Source: a gamma proteobacterium HdN1
GTDB taxonomy: Bacteria; Pseudomonadota; Gammaproteobacteria; Pseudomonadales; Ketobacteraceae
Length of the DNA stretch: 64,000 nt
Direction: 5' to 3'
Assembly (NCBI GenBank): GCA_000198515.1
Contig: FP929140.1
Location: forward strand, 656,527 to 720,526
Part shown: in pieces, positions 8,571 to 17,854 of the stretch
How positions within the stretch are numbered: the first letter of the stretch is position 1
How the letters are laid out: each line of letters opens with the position of its first letter
Program-made: the position numbers and the translations under genes
Notes under the pieces: model-generated
Told to the model about the DNA's origin: nothing
Database searches by the model: none
Seen by the model: the letters and a program-made list of their open reading frames with translations, nothing else

Positions 8571-10082
8571 ATGATATTTCAGATACTTCGCGCATTATTG
8601 CGTGAAATTATTCTGCACAAGACGTTGATTGCGATTGGTTTCGCTATAGTGAGCTTTGCGGTTCTGGCAGCGGGCTTCTTTTGGCCTAAGCAATACGAAG
8701 TAAAGGGCGTCTTGTACGCGGATGAGCAAAATATCATTAAACCATTGCTCCAGTCCCAGGCAGCGGTGACAAGTGTGGATCGTGCGCAGGCTGCGCGGGA
8801 TTTGCTGCAAACGCGCCGCATGGCAGAAATTATTGCGAAGCGTTCCGGCTTGGTAGGGCCAGATGATTCGCCTGCTATTTTGGAGCGTACGGCGCGCTTA
8901 CTGCAAGCCACTTTGGGGGTGGAAGGCTTTAGCCCGTCTGGTAGTGCGGTGACCTACGTACGGATTAGCTACACTAACCCGTCAAAAGACACCGCGTTCA
9001 AGGTGGTTAGCGCTGCTGTCGATGCTTTTATTCGGGAAACATCGGAATCGAAGCAGCGCGAAAGCCGGAACGCATATCAATTTATCAGCAGCCAAGTCAA
9101 AACGTATAAACAGCAGCTTGCCAATGCCGAAGACCGGCTCAAGGTGTTTAATGCCGATAACCGCGACGGGAATGAGCAGACGGTGGCAACATCGATCAGC
9201 ATGCTGCAGTCCGAAATTCAAAAGCTTAAGCTCGATATCGACGATGCCCGTATTCGCAAAGCCAGTACGGAGAGCCAGCTCTCTCGTGAAAGCCAGTATT
9301 TGACCAAGCGTTTTAGTACAGATGTGTACCGCGACAAGCTTCGGGAAGCACAATCCAAGCTGGATTCTATGCTGCTTACCTACACGCCAACGCACCCAGA
9401 CGTAGTGAATCTCAAACACCAGATTGAAGATTTTCGCCAAGCAATGGAGGAATCTGAAACCTCGCGTAGAGACGACCGATCATCCGCTGGCAATATCAAT
9501 CCGCTCTATGAGCAGCTAAGGAAAACGCTTTCTACGGTCACCCTTGAGCTTGAATCCAAGCAAAAGCGGCTTACAGCCACTCAACAGTTGCTTGATCAAG
9601 AATACGATCGCTCACGCCGGATTGCGGGCCGTAAGGCAGAGCAGGCAGACCTTACCCGTGATTACGATGTTACGAAGAAAATGTACGAAAGCCTGCTGGA
9701 GAGCAAGGAGCGCGCACGTATCTCGATGACACTTGACGTTGAGGGCCAAGGAGTTACCTATCGAATTCAAGAGGCGCCGCTTTATCCGAGCGTTCCAAAA
9801 GGACTGCGCTTTTTGCATTTTGCTCTCGCAGGGCCCTTTCTTGGTCTGTTGGTTCCGATCGGCGCTTTGGTTGCTTATATCCAGTTAGACCCTCGGATAC
9901 GCTATCAGAGCGTCCTTGAAGGGTTGTCCGTGCCTGTGCTGGCGGTGGTTCCGCACATGAATACTCCGTTTGCAAAGCGCATGTTGCGTAGTGATATGAT
10001 TTTGCTCAGTTTGTTTATGACGGGCGCGATGATTGTTTATGCGATTATTTGTTTTGGCCGATGGTCGGGGTGGTTTGGATGA
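8571..10082 (+). CDS. polysaccharide chain-length determinant (Wzz/PCP-2-like, XrtA type)
   Basis: This inner-membrane protein sets polymer length and links synthesis to export. A membrane helix near residues 18-38 is followed by a long periplasmic part rich in heptads (residues about 150-380, for example LDSMLLTYTPTHPDVVNLKH). A GNVDE-like end region and two C-terminal helices (residues about 415-440 and 475-498) close it. The pattern fits the PEP-CTERM-locus chain-length family, which lacks a fused kinase domain. I chose the ATG at 8571, preceded by GAGG, over a TTG at 8556. Its stop overlaps the next ATG as ATGA, so the two genes are translationally coupled. Confidence 0.88.
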   Translation: MIFQILRALLREIILHKTLIAIGFAIVSFAVLAAGFFWPKQYEVKGVLYADEQNIIKPLLQSQAAVTSVDRAQAARDLLQTRRMAEIIAKRSGLVGPDDSPAILERTARLLQATLGVEGFSPSGSAVTYVRISYTNPSKDTAFKVVSAAVDAFIRETSESKQRESRNAYQFISSQVKTYKQQLANAEDRLKVFNADNRDGNEQTVATSISMLQSEIQKLKLDIDDARIRKASTESQLSRESQYLTKRFSTDVYRDKLREAQSKLDSMLLTYTPTHPDVVNLKHQIEDFRQAMEESETSRRDDRSSAGNINPLYEQLRKTLSTVTLELESKQKRLTATQQLLDQEYDRSRRIAGRKAEQADLTRDYDVTKKMYESLLESKERARISMTLDVEGQGVTYRIQEAPLYPSVPKGLRFLHFALAGPFLGLLVPIGALVAYIQLDPRIRYQSVLEGLSVPVLAVVPHMNTPFAKRMLRSDMILLSLFMTGAMIVYAIICFGRWSGWFG

Positions 10083-10840
10083 GCAAGTTTCAGGAATCCG
10101 GCGCACCGGACGAGGATTTTGGCGCAGCAAGTAGCCAAGGCAGCAGCCCAGGGCGCAGCGCCCACCAGATTCGCCACATGGCAGAGGTGCGCCTCCTAAC
10201 GCCTGCCGAACTGGACGAGCGGCGCATCATTCACGCGTTTACATCCAATCGCGAGGCGCTTAACGCCTTTCGTGAGCTGCGCGTTCAATTGCTTCAGCGT
10301 GCTGGGCGCAGGAATTTCGTGGTGCTTATCACTACGGTCGCCCCTGAAGGAGGAGCGACATTCTCTGCGCTCAATCTGGCGGCATCTTTCGCGCTTGATA
10401 GTGCCAAGACGGCACTGATGGTCGATTGCAACTTTTACAGCCCCTCTGTAGAGAAGCTTCTGTTCGTTGAGCCAGAGCATGGCCTGACCGACTTTCTGGA
10501 AGACCATACTCTGGATGTCGATGATATTATCTACGCGTCAGGGATTCCACGTTTGCGCGTAATCCCTGTCGGACACCAGCGTGCGACGGGTACGGAATAT
10601 TATTCGTCTACTCGTATGGAGATGTTTGTTCACGGCGTCAGGTTGCGGTACCCAGATCGCTACATCATTTTGGACGGGCCGCCGGTAGGCATGTATCCAG
10701 ATTCACGGATTCTTGCCGACTTGGCGGATTATGTGGTTCTGATTGTTCCCTATGGAAAGGTCAACCAAGAACAGGTGCAGATGGCGATTGAAGCGCTGCC
10801 GGAAGGTAAATTGCTGGGCGTGGTATTTAATCACGGCTAA
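10079..10840 (+). CDS. CpsD/CapB-like tyrosine-kinase homologue with a degenerate P-loop
   Basis: The protein has the MinD/BY-kinase fold and its place next to the chain-length gene is that of the cytoplasmic kinase partner. Residues TTVAPEGGATFSALNLAASFA align with the Walker A region, but the usual G-x-G-K-[ST] is replaced by G-G-A-T and the phosphate-binding Lys is missing. LMVDCNFY corresponds to Walker A' and YIILDGPPVG to Walker B. No Tyr-rich C-terminal tail is present. It is therefore unlikely to be an active autokinase and may act as a structural or regulatory partner of the chain-length protein. The start at 10079 overlaps the previous stop by ATGA; an upstream TTG at 10049 is less likely. 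Confidence 0.82.
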   Translation: MSKFQESGAPDEDFGAASSQGSSPGRSAHQIRHMAEVRLLTPAELDERRIIHAFTSNREALNAFRELRVQLLQRAGRRNFVVLITTVAPEGGATFSALNLAASFALDSAKTALMVDCNFYSPSVEKLLFVEPEHGLTDFLEDHTLDVDDIIYASGIPRLRVIPVGHQRATGTEYYSSTRMEMFVHGVRLRYPDRYIILDGPPVGMYPDSRILADLADYVVLIVPYGKVNQEQVQMAIEALPEGKLLGVVFNHG

Positions 10841-10974
10841 ATTCAGATGCAGTGCAAGTAGCAATCGAAAAAGCTGCGCTGCTCCTTGAAGCGAGGCAAG
10901 CCATTCAGATCAGTCGTTTAACATCAGTCCTTTAATATCAGTTTTTTGAAACCAAGCGAACGGAAACCAAGCAA

Positions 10975-12396
10975 ATGGACGCTACGCAAGCGGGAAACCA
11001 GCAAAGTAACAGTCAGGGGCAGCGGTTCAAAAAGAGAGTTGCTTATGCGGCAATTGGGCTTTGTGCGCCAGCGGTGTGTTTGCTCGCAAGCAATGCCCTC
11101 GCGATGGATTGGAATGCTCGATTTGGACTTGGTTCTGCCTATACAAGCAACAGCCTGCAGACGGCGAACGATGAGCAAAAAGACTATGCAGCGCAGTCTC
11201 AGCTTGGCTTCGATCTCGTGCAGAAGTCTACGTCGTTTGACCTCGGCGCCAACTATGACGTGGGTTGGACTACTTGGCAGGATGATACGCAGAGTGACGA
11301 GCTCGCGGTTAACGGTCAAGCTGCAGCGCATTGGTTTATTATACCTTCGTTGCTTACATGGGATTTCAATCAGCAGAATTCTCGCCAGAAAATGCAGTCG
11401 GCAAGGGTGGATACGAGCGATACGCGTGCGAACCAAAGCGTATTTAGCACTGGGCCTTCCAGCATCTTGCGTTTGAGCAGTCGTGATCATTTGAAGCTTT
11501 CAGCAGATGCAATGAGGGTTTCCACGTCTGGTAAAGAGACGAATGATTACGATAGCGATCGTCAGTTATATTCTGCGGCGCTGGTGCATTCTACGTCAGC
11601 GATTCAAACGTTAGGGGTGCAGGTCTCGCAACAGCGTGCAGAATATGATGTGGCGGGAGTGCCTGATACGGTGTTTTCTCAGGCGGCTTTGGAGTGGAAT
11701 CGTCAATATCGCTTGGGCAGACTACAGGCTAGCCTTGGTAAAAACCGCTCTAAACGAGAGAGTGGCGCAGTTCACAACGGTAACTATTACCAGTTTTTCG
11801 TAGACTACAATGGCGTCGGACATGTTGTGTCTCTTGCCGGTATGAGAACCCAAACAGATTCGATGCTCGGTTTGTACTCACCGGGATTTGCAACTCCGCT
11901 ACAGCCTGGCTCGGGAGCGAATGATTCGTTTTCCCCCAATGGCACGGTGAGCGAAACGATTGACGTGGTGGATGAACAACAAATCGATTTCAACTACTCG
12001 ACGGTTCGCGTGTGTGAACGATGCAATTTTAGCGTAAGGGCAAGCTATAGCGATCAAGATTACTTAGTAGAGTTGCTCGATAAGCGCACTGCGAGTTTGC
12101 AAACGGGCCTAGAGTACCTGTTTTCCGAACGTTGGAAGACTCAGGTCACACTAAGTGGTGGCCGTGAGCGATACCCAGATATCAATGACCGAACGGATGA
12201 TTATCGTAATCTCAATATCGCACTCAGCTATCAGACCACGCCAGAGCTTCTGCTAACTGCGCAGACAGGCTATACCGAGCGAGATAGCGATGATCCGCTG
12301 TTTGACTATAACGAGGCGACTGCGCTGTTCGGTTTCGTGTATCAGTTTGGTAACACCAAGAAAGCGCCGGTTTCGGGAGCAGCGGAGCCGCGCTAG
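10975..12396 (+). CDS. XrtA/PEP-CTERM system outer-membrane beta-barrel protein
   Basis: After a signal peptide (basic start, hydrophobic stretch near residues 22-40 ending in SNALA) the rest is rich in alternating polar and aromatic strands and ends in an aromatic strand (LFGFVYQFGN). This fits the family of PEP-CTERM-system-associated outer-membrane proteins of unknown function that sit beside the chain-length and kinase genes in exosortase A loci. It may be the outer-membrane porin for the polymer, as distantly related barrels do in other systems; this is inference. It overlaps the end of the convergent exosortase gene by four bases. Confidence 0.8.
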   Translation: MDATQAGNQQSNSQGQRFKKRVAYAAIGLCAPAVCLLASNALAMDWNARFGLGSAYTSNSLQTANDEQKDYAAQSQLGFDLVQKSTSFDLGANYDVGWTTWQDDTQSDELAVNGQAAAHWFIIPSLLTWDFNQQNSRQKMQSARVDTSDTRANQSVFSTGPSSILRLSSRDHLKLSADAMRVSTSGKETNDYDSDRQLYSAALVHSTSAIQTLGVQVSQQRAEYDVAGVPDTVFSQAALEWNRQYRLGRLQASLGKNRSKRESGAVHNGNYYQFFVDYNGVGHVVSLAGMRTQTDSMLGLYSPGFATPLQPGSGANDSFSPNGTVSETIDVVDEQQIDFNYSTVRVCERCNFSVRASYSDQDYLVELLDKRTASLQTGLEYLFSERWKTQVTLSGGRERYPDINDRTDDYRNLNIALSYQTTPELLLTAQTGYTERDSDDPLFDYNEATALFGFVYQFGNTKKAPVSGAAEPR

Positions 12397-13934
12397 TTTG
12401 AGTGTTGTGCTTCTACGCGAAGGAGATGTGCATTTTTTACGGACATTGCCCAAGCAGCTTGGCTAAGCTCGCTTGGGCAGCTTGAGTCGCGACATTGAAA
12501 TGCGACAGCAAAGAGCGAGGCATCTTGGCGGCCCTGAAGGCGCGCCAACAATTGATCAATTCGTGCGCGAGCTGCACTTTCCGCTGTGCGCTCGCCGAGT
12601 TGGTACCAGCTAAAGATTCGGTAGCGAACGCTGCCAAAGCGCGCGCTGATTTCTGTGACCTGTAAACCTTGTGCGTGATCGCGTCGTTGTACGATCCACG
12701 CATCCTCGGCAACGAGTTGGTTGCCCCAGCCGAGCAATTTTTTCTTTTGCTGTTGTGATGTGTAGATCACGGCATGCACTGTCGCGATTCCGCCAAGGGT
12801 GCGGTAGCTTCGTTGGCGGATGATATCTGCACCTTGATAATCGGGCGCCCAGATAGGATTTTTGCGTCCGTTCGCTTCTGTGTTTGTTGGGATTGCGCGC
12901 GCTTCAGCGAGTACGTCAGGTAGCGAGAGTGTTACAACAGGTATGGCTTGTAGCGAGAAGCTGGCGGAGATGATTGGGCCAGGGAAAGACACAAGCAAAG
13001 TAAGTGGCGCGAGGAGCGCAAGTGGGTGTGGGCGAGCTGCCGACGCATTGCTACCCAGTTTTTCATCGCTAGGATCTGCGCTTCCTGCATTGCTGCCTGC
13101 CGAGGGCGCCTGTGTTGACTCAAGTTTCCGCAGAAAATAAAAATAGGGCACCATACTGCCAGCAAATACGAGCCACCCAAAAAATTCGTGATCATGGACG
13201 ATGCTAGACTGCATGTTGCTTTGGTGAGCGATTAACGCAATCGCGAATACACGAACCCAGTTGGTGATCAGCCCAAGGGTTGCGCCGAGGACGAGTGCAG
13301 CAATCGTGCGAGCGATTGGAAGCTTCGCAAAATGTGCATAGAAGGCGGAAAGCGTAATACCGATCAGCAGATAGCTGAGCCCCGCGCAACCTTCTGCAAC
13401 TTCTAGGACTCCTGCAGGCAATTCGATAAAGCGCTCGCTTATGAATGCGGGCACTTCCACCCAGTGCAGCATTGAGCCGGAAACCCAAACGGTCATATCT
13501 TGTAGCGCTGGCAGCAAAAAGTCCCATAATGGTATTACGGTGTACAGAATGGCGCAGGGAAACCATAGCGTACGCGCGGCTCCCCAGCCGTTGACGCTCG
13601 CGATCCACAAAAAAGGGATTGCCGGTAGGGTGAGCTGGCAGAAGATACCAATTTCAGAAAGATCTCCGATCAGCCAGAAAAGGCTGGACGCGAAAAGCAG
13701 TGCAAGCGCGACGCCGCTGAAAGAGTAGGTTTGCTTTAAGAATGCCTTGCGCTGTTGTAATGCTAAGCCGAGCGCGATGGCTAAGAGCAGCCAGCCATGC
13801 GAGTATGCTTCCCCGCGCGTGTTCCAGCGGCCGCCGAGGCTTGCCCACGTCGCCTGATAACAGAGCGCAATGGTGAGGATTCCAAGCCAAGTTGCGGCCC
13901 AGCGATGACGCGTGAAAATTTCGGTTATGTGCAT
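12393..13934 (-). CDS. xrtA: exosortase A fused to an EpsI domain (XrtA-EpsI)
   Basis: This is the membrane transpeptidase-like enzyme that recognises and cleaves PEP-CTERM tails. About eight hydrophobic helices fill residues 10-285. The catalytic triad is visible as Cys183 in VAEGCAGLSY, Arg228 in TNWVRVF and His249 in HDHEFFGW. From about residue 320 a periplasmic EpsI domain follows (NPIWAPDYQGADIIRQRSY, FSWYQLGERT). It is encoded as a separate protein in some loci but joined to exosortase A here. The ATG at 13934 leads directly into the first helix; an in-frame ATG at 13973 is possible and neither has a clear ribosome-binding site. It is on the opposite strand to its usual partners, between the barrel gene and the deacetylase. 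Confidence 0.92.
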   Translation of the reverse strand: MHITEIFTRHRWAATWLGILTIALCYQATWASLGGRWNTRGEAYSHGWLLLAIALGLALQQRKAFLKQTYSFSGVALALLFASSLFWLIGDLSEIGIFCQLTLPAIPFLWIASVNGWGAARTLWFPCAILYTVIPLWDFLLPALQDMTVWVSGSMLHWVEVPAFISERFIELPAGVLEVAEGCAGLSYLLIGITLSAFYAHFAKLPIARTIAALVLGATLGLITNWVRVFAIALIAHQSNMQSSIVHDHEFFGWLVFAGSMVPYFYFLRKLESTQAPSAGSNAGSADPSDEKLGSNASAARPHPLALLAPLTLLVSFPGPIISASFSLQAIPVVTLSLPDVLAEARAIPTNTEANGRKNPIWAPDYQGADIIRQRSYRTLGGIATVHAVIYTSQQQKKKLLGWGNQLVAEDAWIVQRRDHAQGLQVTEISARFGSVRYRIFSWYQLGERTAESAARARIDQLLARLQGRQDASLFAVAFQCRDSSCPSELSQAAWAMSVKNAHLLRVEAQHSN

Positions 13935-14256
13935 GTCGATTGTTGGCTTATAGTACGCGCCAGCGAGACGCATTGCTCGCCCAAGCGAGGTAGATGGTAC
14001 GCGCTAGCGATGGAAATCGTCCAAGCCAGCGATGAGTTGTTTGAGTTATTTGAGTTGTTATTGTAGCGCGCTCGCCCGCGCGCAGCGACCCAGCGTGCGT
14101 TTACTGTATTTCAGTGACGCGTTAAAGCCGCAAGTTTTATGGTTACGCAGGCAAGCAAAACCGGAAGTTCAGTGCACCTTTGCAACCAGCGGCCAACGTA
14201 GCGCCGTATTTCAGCTACGCTTTGAATCAGCAGTATCAAGCGAGGGAGTAAGCGCC
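13935..14256. other. divergent intergenic region between exosortase and deacetylase
   Basis: This roughly 320-base stretch lies between the exosortase start (-) and the deacetylase start (+). It contains GCGAG-rich short repeats (AGCGAGACGC, AAGCGAGGTAG, CAGCGATGAG) and TTTGAGTTATTTGAGTTGTTA. I found no convincing promoter or gene. An in-frame upstream extension of the deacetylase exists but lacks family residues. Confidence 0.3.
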
Positions 14257-15132
14257 ATGCGCCACGCCATGACGATCGACGTCGAGGACTATTATCAGGT
14301 TTCCGCAATGGAAGCATCTGTTGCGCGCGACCAGTGGGAAAAAATGGAATCGCGGGTAGTGCGCAACACGCAAAAAATTCTCGCGCTATTTGCAGAGCAC
14401 AATGTTCAAGCCACGTTTTTCGTGTTGGGCTGGGTTGCGGAACGTAATCCAGCTCTGGTCCGTGAAATTGTCGCGCAAAAGCATGAGCTGGCGAGCCATG
14501 GTTATAGCCATCGCTTGGTATACAACCAAACGCCTGAAGTGTTCCGCGAAGAGACTCTGCGCGGCAAGGCACTCTTAGAAGATATTACCGGAGTTCCCGT
14601 TCGTGGCTACCGTGCGGCTAGCTATTCAATCACCCCTCGTTCAAGTTGGGCGCTGGATACGCTGATTGAGGCTGGATTTGAATACGATTCCAGTATTTTT
14701 CCGGTGCGCCATGATCGTTACGGAATGCCAGGGACGCCTCAGGCGCCTTATCAATTGATCCGTCCTAATGGCGGAAAGATCGTTGAGTTTCCCTTGAGTG
14801 CGGCGCACCTGCTGGGCTACCGCTTGCCTGCTGCTGGCGGGGGATACTTTCGGCTTTACCCGTATTGGCTTACGCGACTACTGCTTACTAGTATTGAGCG
14901 TTGGCAGCGCATCCCGTTTATCTTTTACCTGCATCCGTGGGAGGTTGATCCCGACCAGCCACGGATCCCCGCTGGGAAGCTATCGACGTTCCGACACTAC
15001 AACAACCTAGATGTATGCGAAGAGCGTTTGCGGCGCCTGCTAAAAGATTTTTCTTTTACAACCGTCGATGCGGTGTTACGCCAGCAGGGTTTTTGGGGCG
15101 CGAACCAAGTGCCTGAAGCGGTGATTGCATAG
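14257..15132 (+). CDS. XrtA-associated polysaccharide deacetylase (NodB fold, DUF3473)
   Basis: The enzyme would remove acetyl groups from N-acetylated sugars of the polymer or its lipid-linked precursor. NodB landmarks are the N-terminal MTIDVEDYYQ (catalytic Asp region), ATFFVLGW, the metal-binding ELASHGYSHRLVY (H-x3-H), and RGYRAASYSIT. The C-terminal DUF3473 part includes the FYLHPWEVDP segment. No signal peptide is seen, as usual for this family. I chose the ATG at 14257, which has GGGAG eight bases upstream and begins right before the first conserved motif. The FemAB-like gene starts one base after the stop, so the two are co-translated. The 291-residue length is normal. Confidence 0.92.
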   Translation: MRHAMTIDVEDYYQVSAMEASVARDQWEKMESRVVRNTQKILALFAEHNVQATFFVLGWVAERNPALVREIVAQKHELASHGYSHRLVYNQTPEVFREETLRGKALLEDITGVPVRGYRAASYSITPRSSWALDTLIEAGFEYDSSIFPVRHDRYGMPGTPQAPYQLIRPNGGKIVEFPLSAAHLLGYRLPAAGGGYFRLYPYWLTRLLLTSIERWQRIPFIFYLHPWEVDPDQPRIPAGKLSTFRHYNNLDVCEERLRRLLKDFSFTTVDAVLRQQGFWGANQVPEAVIA

Positions 15133-15133
15133 T

Positions 15134-16537
15134 ATGTCGGATTTTAAAAAACGTAAGGCGGAGCTCGCCAAGCTTGGCGAGAGTCTGAGTGCAACGCAAC
15201 TTCAGCAATTTCATGCGCAGATGGCTGAGCTGGGTGATTTTGAGCAACAGCTTGAAACGCTGGACATACAGGGGCGCGCGCTTTCACGAACAATTGGCGA
15301 AGAAAAGAAGCGTGGGCAAGATGTGAATGCGCTACTTGCCGAGAAGAAAGCGCTTTCCCAACAGATCAACGCCTTGGAAGCTCAGATTTCCTCGCTTGCA
15401 GAGCAGCTCTTACAAACTTTCAAGCCAGAAGAAGCTGGTGATGTGGCGCTTGATGAGGTGGCGGAAGAGCCTTCGTTGCCGCGCTATCGTTGGAAAGTGA
15501 TGCAAGGTGTGGTGATTCGCAACTATAGCGAAGATATGCAGGCCGCATGGGATGCGTATGTCACCCAGAATCCTGCATCAAGTATCTATCACCTAAGTGC
15601 GTGGAAAACGGTAATTGAGACTGCCTTTGGACACGAAACCGCCTATTTGTATGCCGCAGACGCACAAGGAAATCTTTGCGGTGTACTGCCATTGGTGCGT
15701 TTGAAGAGCCCGTTATTTGGCGATTTTGTCGTTTCCATCCCCTATTTTAACTACGGAGGTGCGCTAGGTGAGCATGCCGAGGTTGAAAGCGCCTTGATGC
15801 TACAGGCGAGCCAGCGCTTTGCGGGAACAACCGTCGGACATATCGAGTGGCGCGATGTGGTTCGTCGTGCCAGCTACTCTGTGCGTGAAGATAAAGCGGC
15901 GATGATTTTGGCTTTGCCAGAAACAGAAGAAGTACTTTGGTCACAGCTAGGTACGAAATTGCGTGCTCAAATTAAAAAGCCGCAAAAAGAAGCTCCCATG
16001 TTGCTGATTGGTGGAGAGGAATACCTCGAAGATTTTTATGCCGTGTTTGCAACCAATATGCGAGATCTTGGTACACCTGTTTATGCAAAATCATTCTTTG
16101 CGATTATTCTCAGGCAGCTTGGCAAAAAAGCGCGATTGGTCGTAATTCGTCACCAAGGCAAGCCGGTTTCGGCGGCGTTTTTGCTGGGATTTCGTGGTCA
16201 GCTTGAAATTCCATGGGCGTCGACCGTGCGTGAGGCGAACTCTCTTAGCATGAATATGCTGCTTTATTGGGAAGTATTGCGTTTTGCGATCCGCGAAGGT
16301 TACCACCAGTTTGATTTTGGCCGTTCGACGCGCGACGCAGGTACGTATAAATTCAAGGCGCAGTGGGGTGCGCAGCCAAAACAATTGTATTGGCACTACT
16401 GGCTTCCAGAAGGCAAAGAACTACCGCGACTCAATCCAGACAATCCAAAATTCAAACTGGCGATTGCAATTTGGCAGCGCCTGCCGCTTTGGTTGACAAA
16501 ACTGATCGGCCCGCCGGTGGTGAAGTATTTGCCCTAA
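15134..16537 (+). CDS. XrtA/PEP-CTERM-associated FemAB-like acyl/aminoacyltransferase with N-terminal coiled coil
   Basis: Residues about 125-450 carry the FemAB/GNAT-like fold (ASSIYHLSAWKTVIETAFGH, QFDFGRSTRDAGTYKFKAQW) that matches the PEP-CTERM-system FemAB family. FemAB proteins transfer amino acids from aminoacyl-tRNA to a cell-wall precursor; the substrate in exosortase loci is not known. Residues 1-110 form a charged heptad-rich coiled coil that resembles the tRNA-binding arm of seryl-tRNA synthetase (KKALSQQINALEAQISSL), which I do not expect in every member. The ATG at 15134 follows the deacetylase stop by one base; a TTG at 15125 is in frame but less likely. The enzyme is probably cytoplasmic. 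Confidence 0.85.
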   Translation: MSDFKKRKAELAKLGESLSATQLQQFHAQMAELGDFEQQLETLDIQGRALSRTIGEEKKRGQDVNALLAEKKALSQQINALEAQISSLAEQLLQTFKPEEAGDVALDEVAEEPSLPRYRWKVMQGVVIRNYSEDMQAAWDAYVTQNPASSIYHLSAWKTVIETAFGHETAYLYAADAQGNLCGVLPLVRLKSPLFGDFVVSIPYFNYGGALGEHAEVESALMLQASQRFAGTTVGHIEWRDVVRRASYSVREDKAAMILALPETEEVLWSQLGTKLRAQIKKPQKEAPMLLIGGEEYLEDFYAVFATNMRDLGTPVYAKSFFAIILRQLGKKARLVVIRHQGKPVSAAFLLGFRGQLEIPWASTVREANSLSMNMLLYWEVLRFAIREGYHQFDFGRSTRDAGTYKFKAQWGAQPKQLYWHYWLPEGKELPRLNPDNPKFKLAIAIWQRLPLWLTKLIGPPVVKYLP

Positions 16538-16603
16538 TGCTAATGCGTGCGGTGCAACGAAAAAGTCTTAGCCGCCTGCCTTCATCGCCTGTCTCAGTCG
16601 CCT

Positions 16604-17764
16604 TTAGTTGCCGCTGAAATAACGCTTGAGTTCATACCACGCCGGTCTAAGATCGTTCATGCGGTCTATCTCGTGCTTGGTGTGAAAAAAATCGGGCTTA
16701 AAAAAACGCAGTAGAACTAGAAGCTTGTGCAAAAATGAATAACGCCTCTCCTTCAGCGTAAGGTAAAGATTGTCGACATCGCCGAGCAGCCAGCGCAAAC
16801 GAACGCCTGCTTTTATTTGAGCGGGAGTAACGGGTTGGCCGCTTGCCATTTGGTAGAGGGCATACGGAAAATTTGCGCCGGCATCAATCGCGAGTTGTAG
16901 TGATCCCCAGAAGCGCGTGTTGATTTCCATTAAATAAGGCGTGCCGTCGGGTGCAACCTTAAATTCTACCATCGCGACACCGTGCCACTTAGCATCGGTT
17001 AATAACGTCTCTGCTGCGTGCTGCAGTGCTGGATTGGGAAGTGCGCTTTCGCTCCAGACGCTAACGCCGCCGCTCGGTGGGCGCTCGCGCAGGCGCCGAT
17101 GTGCAAAAAAGAATTGTGGTTGACCTTGATTGTATAGCGCAAACACCCCTTGGCCTTCCCCTTGAATAAAGCCTTGCACCATATAAGGATGCGTCTTAAA
17201 CGGCTCTACGGCAATCCATCGACGATACTCGGATTCGTCGTGAACAATTTGCACCGCAGTTGCCAGCCAGCGATCACTCAGCCAAATGCGGGAACGGTAA
17301 GGCTTGAGCACTACAGGAAATTGAAGGCTTGGAAGTAGCGCTTGCGCCGCTTCTGGTGAGTCAAGGTAATGCGTTGGGGGGATGGCAATGCCAAGTTCGC
17401 TTGCGCGTTGGTGTAGGCGGATTTTGTCGGCCAAGGCATCAATCGTTGTGATATCGGCAAAAGGCAGGGTTACGTTTGGCCAGCGGTGACGGTGCCGCAT
17501 CACAAGGTCGGTCGTGACCTCTGTCATTGGAAAAACCATCCTGACGCTATTTTGCTCCACCTCAGATTGGAACCAGTCCAAGAATTCCAAGGGCGTCTCG
17601 TAAGGATCGGGGTAAACCCGGTTTGCTAGGCTGTATTTAGAGCTGCCGGCAAGCGTTGGGCTTACGCAGTCGGCAGTTACTACACGGAGGTTTTGTTGGC
17701 CAAGTGCGCGGGTAACCGCAAGCGCACTGCGCTGTTCAGCATCAAGAACCAGAATGTCCGCCAC
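16604..17764 (-). CDS. ATP-grasp carboxylate-amine/thiol ligase-like protein
   Basis: The protein has the three ATP-grasp parts: an N-terminal Rossmann-like domain (DILVLDAEQRSALAVTRALG), the ATP-binding lid (FPVVLKPYRSRI, YMVQGFIQGEGQGVFAL) and the Mg-binding end (GVAMVEFKVAPDG, YLMEINTRFWGSLQLAI). It resembles the CarB/D-Ala-ligase-like enzymes found near exopolysaccharide genes. The substrate is unknown; it could join an amino acid or other acid to a sugar. I chose a GTG at 17764, ten bases after GAGG and at the start of the conserved MADILVL-like segment, over an unsupported TTG at 17812. It faces the FemAB gene end to end. Confidence 0.8.
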   Translation of the reverse strand: MADILVLDAEQRSALAVTRALGQQNLRVVTADCVSPTLAGSSKYSLANRVYPDPYETPLEFLDWFQSEVEQNSVRMVFPMTEVTTDLVMRHRHRWPNVTLPFADITTIDALADKIRLHQRASELGIAIPPTHYLDSPEAAQALLPSLQFPVVLKPYRSRIWLSDRWLATAVQIVHDESEYRRWIAVEPFKTHPYMVQGFIQGEGQGVFALYNQGQPQFFFAHRRLRERPPSGGVSVWSESALPNPALQHAAETLLTDAKWHGVAMVEFKVAPDGTPYLMEINTRFWGSLQLAIDAGANFPYALYQMASGQPVTPAQIKAGVRLRWLLGDVDNLYLTLKERRYSFLHKLLVLLRFFKPDFFHTKHEIDRMNDLRPAWYELKRYFSGN

Positions 17765-17854
17765 GAGCACTAAGCCTCTGTGAGTCAAAAGATGCGGGTA
17801 TTGTAGTGGCAAGTGGCGCCTGATGAAACGTTTGGTATTACCAACCGCTCGCTT

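Noticed and set aside
13942-13957. TTGGCTTATAGTACGC as a sigma-54 promoter for the deacetylase
   Set aside because: The -12 part lacks TTGC and it lies about 300 bases from the start codon.
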